Shown: positions 22,401 to 32,147, counted from the first letter of the stretch. The stretch: DNA of 64,000 nt from Diphasiastrum complanatum (GCA_029204225.1 CM055097.1:74860860-74924859), one strand, 5' to 3'. A program made the numbers and translations. The notes: generated by a model from the letters alone, not told the origin.

Positions 22401-22519
22401 GGGGTAGGCTTGACTTCCAACGATTGTCGAAGAGGAGGCCGAAGTTGCATGGACGCCTTAGACAATGATGGTAGAAAATGTTGGGACTTAGATCTCAACT
22501 TGCGAATTGCTTGCCCCAT
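15743..22519 (-). CDS. Three-exon host gene, 190 aa, tentatively complex I assembly factor NDUFAF4-like
   Basis: Coding sequence join(22519-22390, 20382-20255, 16057-15743) on the minus strand. Exon 1 (130 bp) starts MGQAIRKLRSKSQ and ends in phase 1 at C|GTTAGT. Exon 2 (128 bp) follows TTACAG and ends GAG|GTATCA in phase 0. Exon 3 (315 bp) follows TTTTGCAG and ends at a TGA. All junctions are GT-AG and the frame is kept throughout, giving 190 residues. Features are a Gly at position 2 with a basic N-terminus, a middle block VEPMQNLVGWDYSDPKYAAM, and a C-terminal block LRQLRELFLLYQGQADGQ then FETLAKKYKLDVVLVEKML. The last block and the MG start resemble NDUFAF4, a complex I assembly factor of about 175 aa in animals. 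That identity is inference from memory of the family; existence of the gene rests on the spliced frame. Intron 2 (4.2 kb) contains gypsy fragments. Confidence 0.72.
16716..17042 (+). pseudogene. Unrecognised coding remnant inside intron 2
   Basis: A 109-codon plus-strand frame (counting the final stop) from ATG 16716 to TAA 17042 is broken by one TGA at codon 45. It starts MDKNIYKIVRTSNNLGMDKG, continues after the stop with AMSHWLTRDYYKRLECRDSA, and ends in an acidic helix-like run AKAEAEALELELETPQ. Length with a single stop and coherent amphipathic composition suggest former coding sequence. I do not recognise a family. It lies antisense within the host gene intron. Confidence 0.4.
17560..17936 (-). 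pseudogene. Ty3/gypsy reverse transcriptase fragment in intron 2
   Basis: Minus strand reads VLLVNTKDGTRHLCIDYRAL, then a DDLLDWLGQA-like stretch, KIDLCSSYH, KTAFCTSMGLYEFR, TNSPSTFQNIMN and VLVYFDDILIYS. That is the gypsy RT palm in order, with the YFDD-type site intact but several stops and frame changes. It abuts an oppositely oriented gypsy fragment at 17940. Confidence 0.75.
17940..18215 (+). pseudogene. Ty3/gypsy integrase tail with chromodomain, in intron 2
   Basis: Plus strand reads VAYKLALPQDCKVHPVFHVS, RLKRVLLESD, then after a frame change VLDRRERRLRNRPIRENLVA and WHSRPFLDATWE. This is the end of a gypsy integrase followed by a chromodomain (LDRRE start, ATWE end), so the source was a chromovirus. 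It is a fragment in opposite orientation to the RT piece at 17560-17936, so the two came from different copies or an inversion. Confidence 0.75.
18268..18410. repeat. Truncated relative of the TIR element at 31458; contains an 11-bp-stem hairpin
   Basis: Shares GGCAATATGGGTATCA exactly with 31562-31577, and also has a near-terminal ACCATAGATGCCCAGCG and AGAATCGCG motif like that element. A hairpin at 18286-18326 pairs GCGTTTCTGAA with TTCAGAAACGC. No matching right end was found, so it looks one-ended. Confidence 0.4.
18615..18680. other. GC-rich pocket with small hairpin
   Basis: A short strongly GC-rich tract in AT-rich intron DNA. It includes CCGGGG and CCCCGG arms around TCTACCGGCAGC and a C run at 18665-18671. 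No function assigned. Confidence 0.4.
19361..19433. repeat. (CT)n microsatellite, about 36 units
   Basis: Uninterrupted CT dinucleotide run of 73 bases in intron 2 of the minus-strand gene. Read on the sense strand it is a (GA)n tract. Confidence 0.97.
20255..20382 (-). other. Exon 2 of the NDUFAF4-like gene
   Basis: 128 bp. The acceptor is TTACAG and the donor GTATCA. The two leading bases complete the codon split from exon 1, and 42 full codons follow, ending KPEMGE. Confidence 0.72.
22390..22519 (-). other. Exon 1 of the NDUFAF4-like gene
   Basis: 130 bp coding: 43 codons plus one base. The ATG is at 22517-22519. The donor GTTAGT follows 22390. Reading through the donor would meet a stop two codons on, which supports splicing here. 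Confidence 0.65.
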
Positions 22520-22597
22520 GTCTTTCTCTCTTCGTTTCCTCCTTCCTTGCTTCTTTCCTTTTACTCTCTATATTACGTATTGAACACGACTCTGACA

Positions 22598-22606
22598 CTT
22601 TATAAG
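22598..22606 (-). promoter_or_regulatory. Possible TATA box of the NDUFAF4-like gene
   Basis: Minus strand reads CTTATAAAG about 80 bp before the ATG. It is followed by a purine-rich leader (AAAGGAAAGAAGCAAGGAAGG) typical of plant 5' UTRs. Position and motif only. Confidence 0.35.
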
Positions 22607-22619
22607 CCAACCTTGAGGA

Positions 22620-24709
22620 CTTTAACCAATGAGATCAAGACCTGCAATAGGTAATCGAACAAGGCAATCAGCATAAGAAGATTACAATGCATTGCATAGT
22701 GAAGGATAAAAGTCAAAGTATACAAATCCACTACCCACTAACAATGTTAGAAAATGATGATTTTTTTGGCTATTAGAATCCATCAATTGTAGTTTTGTGA
22801 AGATATTGTCAAGTACTAAAGGTCAAAGCACACCCAAAGGACATGGTCAAGATAACTTTAGCTCAAGGCACTAAGGTCCTTAACTATCAAAGTGATAGTT
22901 TAATCCTAGTAATGCCCTTGTAGGCTAAATACGTCAATGGAGGGCTATAGGTTGAGATGGGACCTAAGACATTTGTTCGTTAATCCCATAAGTATATGGT
23001 GGAACTTCAGAGTCCCAGGATGGGGTATAAATATGCTCTAACCTATTGTCGGAAGAATTCATTGTGTGGTGTAAGTCAAGTGATGATGTTATAAAAAAGT
23101 CCAACATACCAAAAAATGATGATGCTAAAGCAAGGTTATTGAAAGGGCTTCCACAACTGTGTTAGAATTCCCCTCGACACTTGTAATCTCAAGGTGTGCA
23201 TGTACTTTCTCTCCTTAAGCTGGCTAGACCATAAGGATATGTAGTGTGTTGAGTGTTCTAGTGATTTGTGCTCTAATTCAATAAGTCAGGTGGCAAACTT
23301 TATACTTTTGTGATCTAGGAAACCCTTCATGTCCTTGATTCCAACATGGTAGCAAAGCTATGAGTACCAAGCTTTAAAACCTCGTAGTGAAGATGAGTGT
23401 CACATTTTCCAACATGTACAAGAGTACTTGAAAATGACATGAGAAGTCTACCAATCGCCTACCTTGAGTAATGTAACTTTTGTGTGACTTGTGAAGAAAG
23501 TTTTAAGAGGTTTGGTGCAAAGAAAAGTCTAGAAGGGCATAGGAATTCGTAAAAAGATGTTGCTTTGAGTAGTTGAGATCTAGTCAAGGTTTGCTAGAAA
23601 CCAAGGGGACGTCTTACAATCCGTACAAGAGGAATCAGGGCCACAAGTCATATAAGAAGATATAGGTTAAATTGAGAGCTGCCACTTTGCTAAAAATTGA
23701 GAGAATCACACTACAAATTTAATCAGTGACACATTAAATCAATAAAAACATGATCATCATAGGCTGTAAATGCAATTTTCATTACCATATAACTATTCAA
23801 ACTGGTCATGATAACTCAAATTGATGTACCAAGACAAAAGTATCAAGATGCAAAAAACAGGATAGTACAATAAACGATTCAGTGTTTTGTGAGTCATTTA
23901 TACATTATGGTACTCCGAAGGCAATTGTTACGTACAACATAGTACACATCGTATAAGACACTTGTTCCTATTCGGTCATTTTCAATACCAAGGTACAAGT
24001 ACATTGAATAACGGCAGACACATAAAATGGACCATTATGTGCTATACCTAAGTGCAAATTTTAACAACCTATAAGCTACAATTTGATCCTCAGTTGACGA
24101 CTCTTACAAAATCATGCTATCATCAATATGGATGTGAAGATCATATCTCCAATCTTAGATGTAAATGTAAGAGTATAAGAAGAAGCATACAGTTAAATAC
24201 TCTCATCCCATCATTTCACTTCAAATTCTGAGTCAACCTCTTCTATGGAAATAAGCTAACCTCTCCAAAATAACATCATATTGTCTCTGAATTCTTTTAT
24301 GCTTCCTCAGGTCAAAATATGAAGGTTGTTAAAGATGGAAATTGCACTACCTCAAGTTGTAGATATCTAAACACAAATGTTGTAAAAGGATTGAGCAAGG
24401 AAGATACTAAGATAAAGAGATAAAAAATAAAATATGCATGCAAATGAGATATACGTCGACATCAAACACGGTCAACAAACCCTAAAATCTGAAATTTAGA
24501 TCCCCCTAGCCCGAGACCACTGCCAATAGCCACAATGGCTCTCTGAAGGCATAGCAAGATCAGCCCTCATACTTGCACCAAAACTCCCAATACCCTTGGA
24601 AATGTGTCTCCAAGAATGATTCCTCTCCCTAGGGTAGGATGCTTATATAGTCTTGAGTTATAGTCATGAACACACATACATACCCTTGAAGGTAGCTAAG
24701 CTAAGGTCT
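22620..24709. other. Unassigned DNA between the host gene and the chromovirus
   Basis: AT-rich sequence without recognised coding or repeat signature on either strand. Confidence 0.4.
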
Positions 24710-25068
24710 TGTTACGAGCTCGTGACCAGTGCCGAACCCTAGAGAACACAGATAGGTCAGATACCACAGTCAGGGTCGTGTCCACCGCACACGACCAAAC
24801 AGGGCAAGACAGTGTGAGTAGTGTGCCCCAGCACGGTCCATAGCCATGGCGGGCCTAACACAGTCTAGGGACCCTGTCAGCAAGACAGGGCCCCCAGTTG
24901 GGAACCGACGTGCAGTCGGCCACGTCAGTGCCACGTGGCCGACACTTGGCAGTTGCATGCTATCAGTCCTCACACTGGGCTAGGAGGGGCTTACTCTATA
25001 TCAGGGAGTAGGCAAGGTTGGGTGGATCAGTTAGTGTTTGCCCTACTGTGGTGTTAGGATCTATTACA
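24710..25068 (+). repeat. 5' LTR of chromovirus Chr1 (359 bp)
   Basis: Begins TGTTACGAGCTCGTGACC and ends TTAGGATCTATTACA; matches 29982-30340 except at 7 sites. GC-rich relative to its surroundings, with a CCACGTGG palindrome near 24930. Confidence 0.96.
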
Positions 25069-25084
25069 CTAATATCAGAGCCAT
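25069..25084 (+). promoter_or_regulatory. Primer binding site of Chr1
   Basis: CTAATATCAGAGCCAT directly after the 5' LTR. The core ATCAGAGCCA matches the 3' end complement of initiator tRNA-Met. Confidence 0.75.
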
Positions 25085-25970
25085 CTCCATCTTTGGGAGC
25101 TTAGTAGCAGCAGTAGAGAAAGCTATCAGAGGATAGGAAAAATCTCTCAGTTTCTCAGAAAAAATTAGAGGAGGAGAATCGCTGTAGGTGCAGCGTTCAA
25201 ACTTCTGAATTTCACTGAGAATTTACAGTTCTAGGAAGTAGAATTCCTTATGTAGGTAAATCGCTGGACAGGCAGCAATCTATCTCTGATTTCAGAGATC
25301 TGATTGTAGTTTTCAGAAAGGAATTTCAGTAGATCTGAGCGGATTCTGGAAAGGAAGGATAGTACAGGTCCATCGATGTAGAAACAACAATCTATTTCTG
25401 AATTTCCAGAAGAATCTGAGCAAATTTGAGGGGATTTCAGAGCAAACTTCCCTAGCAGGGCCAGCGTTGGACAGGGTAGTGAAAAAGTGGAATTTCATCC
25501 TTGTTTCTAAAAATTTCTCAAGAGTCTGAGCTTCTACAGACCAGCGACCTACCAGTTGAGGTCGAATCAGAGATTCAAGTGGATTTTGGAGTCTAAATTT
25601 GGACAAATCGGGCCAGACAAGTTGCTGTCCAACCAGCGAGGGCAGGGACATCAAAAATTCCAGATATCTTCTTGTATTTTTCCGGTTTTTACTCGGTTTG
25701 TTGGAGCCCCACACCTGAAATCAGATCAGCGAGCTATTCTACTCAAGAACCGGAAATTTTGACGTCGTTTGGAGCTTCAAACTGGGATTTTCCGGGACAG
25801 CAAGTCTGAAATCTTGGGTAAAAGAGCTGAGAGGGTTCCTCTTCGTATTTTCTTTGGAAGTACAGTCCTCATAAACAGCTAAGTCATCTTTCCTTTCCCT
25901 TGTACAGTTGTAAATTAGTCTTTCTGACTTTTTTTCCAAAAGTTAAGGTACCTCTCTTTCAGTTCTGAAA
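25085..25970 (+). other. Untranslated leader of Chr1
   Basis: About 890 bp between primer site and gag without recognised coding content. It is rich in repeated CAGA/TTTCAGA motifs; it would contain packaging and translation signals if active. Confidence 0.6.
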
Positions 25971-27110
25971 ATGACCACTCCTCAGGGACCTCATCAACCC
26001 CCGGAGAGAGGCATCGACGAGCTTGAAACAGAAGCCTTGGCTTACAGTAAAGGGAAAAAACCTATGGAAATGGAAGAACAGGAACAGTTCGCCGAAGAAC
26101 TCGACGAACTGGTTACCAAGGAGTAGTTTCTCCACTTGGTAACAGAGGTGGATGAATTGAAGTTGGCATTAGCCAATTTCAAGTCCAGTGTGGACGACTC
26201 GTTCGCTGAACTCAAAGGTTTGATTTTGAGTTCCGCGAAAGGAAGCCTTCCCTCCACTTCTCAGTTATCCCCTTCTCCACTTCCATCAGTTTTGGGTGAG
26301 ACTTTGCGGTCTCACCCCAGTGTCTTTAAAGATTTAAAGCCTCCTACTTTTATTGGGGAAGAGAAGGATAGAAATACAGATATTCTACAAACCTTTCTCA
26401 GGAAATGGAAGAACATTCATGCTCTTAAACAGACCCCTGACCATTTGCAAGCAATTGAGGCCAGTCTTTCCTTAGGGCCCATGGCCTATAAGTGGTGGTT
26501 AAATCTCCAGGAGACTGGGCAGACTCCCCGGTCATGGAAAGCCTTTGAAGAAGCTTTCCTAAGAGAATTCCTACCAGAGAATGAACTTGATAGAGCCTGG
26601 GAAGCCTGGGAAAGAACAGTAATGGACAAGTCCCTAATCCAATATATCTCGCAGTATCGAGAAGCAATTTTAAAAATTAAAAATATGGATGATTATCAAA
26701 AAATCAGAGGGTTTGTCTGAGGTCTCAAAGATGAATATAAAGGTGAGGTCCAGAGAAACTCGCCTACTACCCTTGAGCAAGCTCTCAGATATGCTCAAAT
26801 CTATGATGATTCAGTGGGTAGGAAGAGGGTGAGACAGCAGCCCCTTTCTGAGCAGCCTCCTCAGAAAGACTTTCAATTTGAAAAGAAATTTTTAAAAAGA
26901 AAGAAAGAAGATAAATTTAAAGGTGAAGCTCCTCAGAAACGCTTTTCACTCATACAGCCCTTAAAACCAGAAGATTTTGAGAAAGCCAAACAAGAACGTT
27001 TGTGCTTTGTGTGTATGGGCAAGGGACACACAGTTAGACAGTGTCCCAAGGGGCCTTTCACTAAAAAAATAAAAAAGATAAGAAACAAGTTCATCTTGTT
27101 CAGACTGTAA
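25971..27110 (+). pseudogene. Chr1 gag with CCHC zinc knuckle, two in-frame stops
   Basis: Capsid precursor that would coat element RNA. The frame starts MTTPQGPHQPPERGIDELE at 25971. An amber stop occurs at codon 52 (26124-26126) and an opal at 26718-26720, where GFV*GLKDEY suggests an Arg codon changed to TGA. Between them lies the retrotransposon gag domain (FKDLKPPTFIGE, WKAFEEAFLREFLPE, ISQYREAILKIKNM). The zinc knuckle CFVCMGKGHTVRQC (C-x2-C-x4-H-x4-C) is intact near 27002-27043, after a Lys-rich linker. The frame is lost after 27080 near the junction with protease. Confidence 0.85.
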
Positions 27111-27119
27111 GTTTCCCCA

Positions 27120-27590
27120 GTGACTCGGCAGCTTCCGAGATCAAAGTGTATCATGAAGATCATGAACACTGTTGCCAGCTGACCTCTACAATGCTAGCGA
27201 GACCCTTCAGCTTTGGGCCGCATGACCTAGTATGTATGCATGGGAAAGTTGGTAACCAGTCAGTAAGAGTTATGGTTGATGATGGGGCAGCCCATAATTT
27301 CATCAACTACACCCTGGTTAAAAACTTAAACTTTCAGAAGTACCTAGTCAGCATAGGTACATAGTTTCACTAGCTAAGGGTGAAGATAAGAAAATCTGGG
27401 AAACTATGGTAAGTAACTTAAATCTTGGTATTCAGGAGAACCAAGATGAAATAAACTTTCAGATGATGCACCTGGATCGCACAGACATTGTTCTCGGGAG
27501 AGATTGGCTCTACAGTTTAGGACCTTCCCTCCACAGAAATTATCAGGAGAACACCCTCAGCTTTTAGCATAAAGACCAAGAGATCCAGTT
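27120..27590 (+). pseudogene. Chr1 protease region
   Basis: Reads FSFGPHDLVCMHGKV, then VMVDDGAAHNFINYTLVKNL with the aspartic protease site read as DDGA instead of the common D-S/T-G. After a frameshift near 27360 it continues IVLGRDWLYSLGP, the conserved C-terminal ILGxDWL of gypsy proteases. The residue after the catalytic Asp is unusual; whether this reflects the family or a mutation is unclear. Confidence 0.75.
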
Positions 27591-28480
27591 GCATGGGGAG
27601 CATGATGTTCCCAACAGTCCTATGGTCTGCAGTTCAGAGCTCTGTCAGCTAATCGGAGACGACGATCATCAGGTATTCTTATGTGACTTTCCGTTTATTC
27701 CTGAAGTTTCTATTTCTCGTTCTATGCAGCAGAAAATCAGTAAATTAGAAACTTTATTGTCTAAATTTAAAGATGTTTTTCCTGAAAATTTGCCACATGG
27801 TTTGCCACCTAGCAGAGAGGTAGATCATGTAATAAACCTAATACCAGGTATAGCACCTGTTTCTAAACCGCCGTATCGGGTCAGCCGAACAGAGGATGAA
27901 GAAATAACTAGGCAGTTAACATATTATCTTGGGAAAGGCCAAATTCAAACCAGTAGTTCACCATGGGCCTCACCAGTCCTATTGGTGAAAAAGAAAGAGG
28001 GGTCTATGCGTCTTTGCGTAGATTACAGAGCCCTCAATAAAGTCACAATAAAGAATAAATATCCTATGCCTCGGGCAGACGAGTTGTTTGATCAACTCGA
28101 CGGGGCTAAATTTTTCAGTAAAATAGACCTCAGATCGGGATATCATCAAGTCCGTATAAAATCGGAAGATGTCCCGAAAACAACTTTTAGGACTCGTCAC
28201 GGTCATTATGAGTTTAAGGTGATGCCATTTGGGCTCACAAATGCTCCAGCTACCTGACCTTGATGAACAGTGTCCTCAGACCATACTTGGGTAAGTTTGT
28301 AGTCGTATTTTTAGATGACATCCTCGTCTACAGCAAAACGAGGAAGGAGCATCTAAAACACCTCAGAAAGGTGTTTCGACTGCTCAGAAAGCATAAGCTT
28401 TATGATAAACAATCCAAGTGTGAATTCTTCGTTGAAGAAGTAGCATATTTGGGTCACATTATCTCGTCAGATTTGGTTCT
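27591..28480 (+). pseudogene. Chr1 reverse transcriptase, frameshifted
   Basis: Copies element RNA into DNA. Upstream linker [20 protein letters not shown], then RT motifs [47 protein letters not shown] and [12 protein letters not shown] small deletion near 28253 changes frame and makes stops. The downstream frame holds the catalytic FLDDILVYSK (28308 on) and LGHIISS (28452 on). All catalytic residues are readable, but the frame is broken in two. Confidence 0.88.
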
Positions 28481-28856
28481 TGAGGCTGGTGCCAGTTCAT
28501 CCAAGTATACGGCAGCTTCCGTTGAGGATGATGATGAGTCCGAGTATACGTCGTCAGATGACGTTGAGGATTCTGAGCCTGTATTACCCAAGCAAACCCC
28601 AGTGGTTGAGGGACAGTTGACTCAAGGATTCAAATGGAAACAATATTCCATTCAGGATGAGTACTTGCTCTATAGAGATAGAGTATGTGTCCCCAATTTA
28701 GAGGATTACAGGCAGCAGGTCCTATATGAATGTCATGACAATCCTAGTGCAGGATACCCATGCATACAGAAGACCTATGAGCTTCTTCGTAGGCAATTTT
28801 TCTGGCCCAATATGAAAAAGGACGTCCAACAGTATGTAACCAGTTGCCAGAAATAA
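28481..28856 (+). pseudogene. Chr1 RT-integrase junction: RNase H lost, acidic linker, zinc-binding start of integrase
   Basis: In the frame of the RT, the sequence passes straight from LGHIISSD to LVLEAGASSS and an acidic stretch (VEDDDESEYTSSDDVEDSEP). It then reaches YSIQDEYLLYRDRVCVPN and the integrase N-terminal HHCC domain (CHDNPSAGYPCIQKTYELLR, QFFWPNMKKDVQQYV, TSCQ). RNase H, normally over 100 residues here, is missing. In the zinc domain the second His position reads Tyr (AGYP). A stop at 28854 breaks the frame. Confidence 0.78.
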
Positions 28857-29480
28857 AGGCAGGAGGGTTGTTGCAGCCCTTAGAAATACCAACTGGTAAA
28901 TGGGAGAGTATCTCCATGGATTTTATAGTAGGCCTGCCTAAAACCCAAAAGGGTAATGACGCTATATGGATCACAGTTGACCGTCTGACCAAAATGGCTC
29001 ATTTTATTCCGACCAAAACAACCGTTAGAGCTCCAGAGTTAGCGAGGTTGTTTGTAGACGGGCTATTTAAATTGTACGGTCTACCTTCCGGCATAGTCAA
29101 CGACCGGGACAGTAAGTTTAATGGAAATTTTTGGAGGGCAGTATTCCATCATCTCCATACTAAACTTAATATGAGTACCACCGACCATCCACAGACAGAC
29201 GGTCAAACAGAGAGGGTAAATCAGGTGCTGGAGGATATGCTTCGTGCATACGTCAGCAAGAAGCAGACTAATTGGGAGGAGTATCTCTCGATATTAGAGT
29301 TTGCTTACAACAATACCAAACATTCAGCTACGGGATATAGCCCATTTATGCTAATGTACGGTTTTCAGCCACACTCACCCACAGCTGTAGGGTTTAAACA
29401 AGAAAAAGTTGAAGCAGCCAGAAACTTTTTAGAGGACCTAAACCAGATGATAGAACATGCTAAGCGTAGCATCAAGTAGT
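28857..29480 (+). pseudogene. Chr1 integrase core, catalytic triad present
   Basis: An uninterrupted stretch (28844-29479) with WESISMDFIVGLPKTQKG (first Asp), GIVNDRDSKFNGNFWRA (second Asp) and TDGQTERVNQVLEDMLRAY (Glu), in normal spacing. It is followed by WEEYLSILEFAYNNTKHSAT and SPFMLMYGFQP. Two stops (TAG at 29477-29479 and TGA soon after) separate it from its C-terminal domain. The upstream zinc-binding domain is in a different frame. Confidence 0.88.
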
Positions 29481-29970
29481 CCCAAGATTGAGCCAGGCAT
29501 TATGCAAATCCACACAGACGGGCTGTGCAGTTCTCCACTGGTGAGAAGGTCTACTTGAGAGTCCCAGTTGACTCTAACCCTCAAATCAGGAGTGTGTGCT
29601 AAGTTGTCTCCAAGGTATTGTGGTCCCTTTACCATCAGTAGGAGACTACACGAGGTCACCTATGAACTAGAACTCCCACACAGTAGTAAGGTTTTTCCAG
29701 TCTCATGTAAGTCAACTACGAAAAGCCTTAGCCAGATCAGAAAATCTAGTAGGGGACAATGTTCTAGTTCTCCCATTGGATCCTCAGCAACCTCCACATG
29801 AACCAGAAGAGATTCTTGATAGTAGAGAGACGCAGACTCGTCATACTCTATACCAAGAATATATGGTCAAGTGGAATGATTAGCGTGTTGAGAATGCCAC
29901 TTGGGAAAGAGGCAGCGTCCTTCGCAAGATTTTTCCAGACTTTGTCTTACAGGACCAAGACGGTTCTTAA
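29481..29970 (+). pseudogene. Chr1 integrase C-terminal domain and chromodomain
   Basis: [35 protein letters not shown] and [15 protein letters not shown] mark the GPY/F-type C-terminal domain. After a frame change near 29695 comes [18 protein letters not shown], then the chromodomain (from about 29803): PEEILDSRET, YQEYMVKWND and ENATWERGSVL, which in related elements directs integration to modified chromatin. A TAG at 29881-29883 interrupts it. The polyprotein stop is TAA at 29968-29970, just before the polypurine tract. Confidence 0.85.
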
Positions 29971-29981
29971 GGGGGAGGGAG
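29971..29981 (+). promoter_or_regulatory. Polypurine tract of Chr1
   Basis: GGGGGAGGGAG immediately before the 3' LTR; primes plus-strand DNA synthesis. Confidence 0.85.
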
Positions 29982-30340
29982 TGTTACGAGCTCGTGACCA
30001 GTGCCGAACCCTAGAGAACACAGATAGGTCAGATACCACAGTCAGGGTCGTGTCCAGCGCACACGACCAAACAGGGCAAGACAGTGTGAGTAGTGTGCCC
30101 CAACACGGTCCATAGCCATGGCGGGCCTAACACAGTCTAGGGACCCTGTTAGCAGGACAGGGCCCCCAGTTGGGTCCCGACGTGCAGTCGGCCACGTCAG
30201 TGCCACGTGGCCGACACTTGGCAGTTGCATGCTATCAGTCTTCACACTGGGCTAGGAGGGGCTTACTCTATATCAGGGAGTAGGCAAGGTTGGGTGGATC
30301 AGTTAGTGTTTGCCCTACTGTGGTGTTAGGATCTATTACA
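29982..30340 (+). repeat. 3' LTR of chromovirus Chr1 (359 bp)
   Basis: Same length as the 5' LTR with 7 substitutions and no indels. Followed by GGTCA, one base off the GGTCT preceding the 5' LTR. Confidence 0.96.
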
Positions 30341-30345
30341 GGTCA

Positions 30346-31457
30346 CTTCATAGGTAGCATAGGCATTGACCCCAAGTTTTTTAGGAACATAACATAGTCA
30401 GAAATTTAGACGATTTGATTGACAATTTCGAGGATCACTTATGTCATTTTGTAACACCATTTTGAAGAGAGAAAAGAATTAGCACCTTTGCCTAGGAAAG
30501 TCTAGCTACAACAAATTAGCAAATGTTGCACCTTTTCTCTTGTTATCTAGGTACACTCCTCTCTTACTTGTCTTTTACTGTACCAGATAATATACTAGTC
30601 AATTTGATCATTGCAAGAAACATGAGCATTTCAAGTATATTCAATAGCCATACAAGATAGTAGTGGAACGACACACTACAATGTTTACTTGAAATTTAGA
30701 TTCACTCGTCAAAATTTGTACAGATAATCAAAATAAAGAAATTGATTATTTGATATTGTGAACCTTTTTTTGAGTAACTACTGCAACAGATGAGTACCTT
30801 GCACCAAACTTTCTAGATGATGTTGAGCTCTTTCCATGTGCTCTGCCTACTATGTTTAGGTCAAAGTACAACACAGTAGGTACTAGGTAAAAATGTGCAA
30901 TATCTAATTTAGTGTGACATCCCATCGATGAGGTGACATATAAACCTATTAATGTTTTGGTAGACACTTCCCATTTTCAAGATCAAGGCAGTGTTTTTTC
31001 ATCAAGCACATTTTATAGATCAAAATTTGGACATGAAAGCTCTTTCTCATGGGTAGAATAACGTGTTCGAATCCTTGGTGGAAAACGGCATCAACACACC
31101 ACCCATTGAACTAGCATCATAAATTGATAGAAAGAACTCTGGAAGGATCCAACGTAATAGTACCTTTACAAACTAGAAACCCCTAAGAAATAACAAATGC
31201 AAACTAGGAATATTTAGCATATAGCTGTTGTTGGACCAAGACAGACTTCATATTGAAATCTATGAAGCAAAGTCAAAACTGAAAATAAGTAGATCGTCAA
31301 AATATACAATCATACAAATGCCAAAAAATAGTTTAAGAAAATTAATTGACATTTTGGAACATGGACAGGCCATTGGTAACACCAAAACGCAAGACAAGAA
31401 ATTCATAAAGACCCAAAAAAAATGTGAAAAGCCATCTTGAGTTCATCTCTAGGACGT
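30346..31457. other. Unassigned DNA with one tRNA-like segment
   Basis: No gene recognised. The only structure I notice is the tRNA-like B box near 31062-31078. Confidence 0.4.
31036..31085 (+). repeat. Possible tRNA-derived retroposon fragment
   Basis: GTGTTCGAATCCTTGG at 31063-31078 fits a tRNA B box (GGTTCGAATCC) closely. An A-box-like segment upstream is weak and no cloverleaf forms, so this is at most a SINE or tRNA relic. Confidence 0.3.
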
Positions 31458-31852
31458 ATACGTATCATAGTTGCACTCGCGATTCTAGAATCGCTGTCAA
31501 AGAAAACCCAGAATCGCTCAGAATCATTGTTGTGTTTTTTGCTTTTTTAAAAAAAAAGCCAGGCAATATGGGTATCAGTAGATAGGGAAAAAACAGACCC
31601 AGGCGTCTATCAGTAGAGGGGAAAACATATGATTACAATTACAGTAGTTTCAGGTCTAATTTCAGTAGTTTCAGAAATTTTTCTGGACCTGAAATGAACC
31701 TGAAAATGTTAATTTCAGGTCCAAAAAAATTTCTGAAAAGTAAAAGAAAAAAAATAAAAATCTCTGCGACTCTGGGCAGCGAATCACGATTCTGGCGATT
31801 CGCAAATCGCTGTACGCCCAGAATCGCGATTCGCTGCAACTATGATACGTAT
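31458..31852. mobile_element. TIR element (MITE-like), about 390 bp, with GAATCGC-rich ends
   Basis: Terminal inverted copies ATACGTATCATAGTTGCA at 31458-31475 and 31835-31852 match over 18 bp. TA on both sides of CGTATCATAG suggests a TA target duplication (mariner type), with the element proper at 31461-31849. Inside each end, GCGATTC/GAATCGC repeats recur many times. The interior has the tract GGCAATATGGGTATCA shared with 18388-18403 and repeated TTTCAGGTC/GACCTGAAA palindromic pieces. No coding capacity. Confidence 0.65.
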
Positions 31853-32147
31853 CTAACGATACCTGGAATGAAGGTCAAATTTAGCACCCAAAAAAAAAAA
31901 TGATTTGCCCAACTAATCAAACAAATCATCCATGTGAGAAATAGGATGATGATTACCAATATTAAGGTGGTTAAGGGCACGATAATCAATGAATATAATT
32001 AGTCCAACCTTTTAACGACGAGTACAAGGAAACCAAAGGAACTCTCACAAGGAACAACAAGCCATGCTCTATTGAATCTTCGACTTGGTGTCAAGCTTGC
32101 TCAAGACAAGGAGACATCCAATGGGAAACTATAGCTGGAAGAATGCA

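Larger units (their letters stand above)
24710..30340 (+). mobile_element. Ty3/gypsy chromovirus (Chr1), complete ends, defective interior, 5.6 kb
   Basis: Bounded by two 359-bp LTRs that differ at 7 positions (about 2%). The near target duplication is GGTCT before and GGTCA after (4 of 5). A tRNA-Met-type primer site follows the 5' LTR and a polypurine tract precedes the 3' LTR. The order gag, protease, RT, integrase, chromodomain identifies a chromovirus. RNase H is deleted and there are stops in gag, RT, the integrase tail and the chromodomain. It probably moved in trans or decayed quickly after insertion. It is the youngest-looking element in the window. Confidence 0.93.

Noticed and set aside
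24770-24973. Minus-strand frame of 67 codons, repeated at 30042-30245
   Set aside because: Both copies lie inside the two Chr1 LTRs; the repetition reflects LTR identity, not a gene.
25313-25714. Minus-strand frame of 133 codons in the Chr1 leader
   Set aside because: Leader sequence of a plus-strand element; the frame has no family signature and probably arises from repeated CAGA-type motifs.
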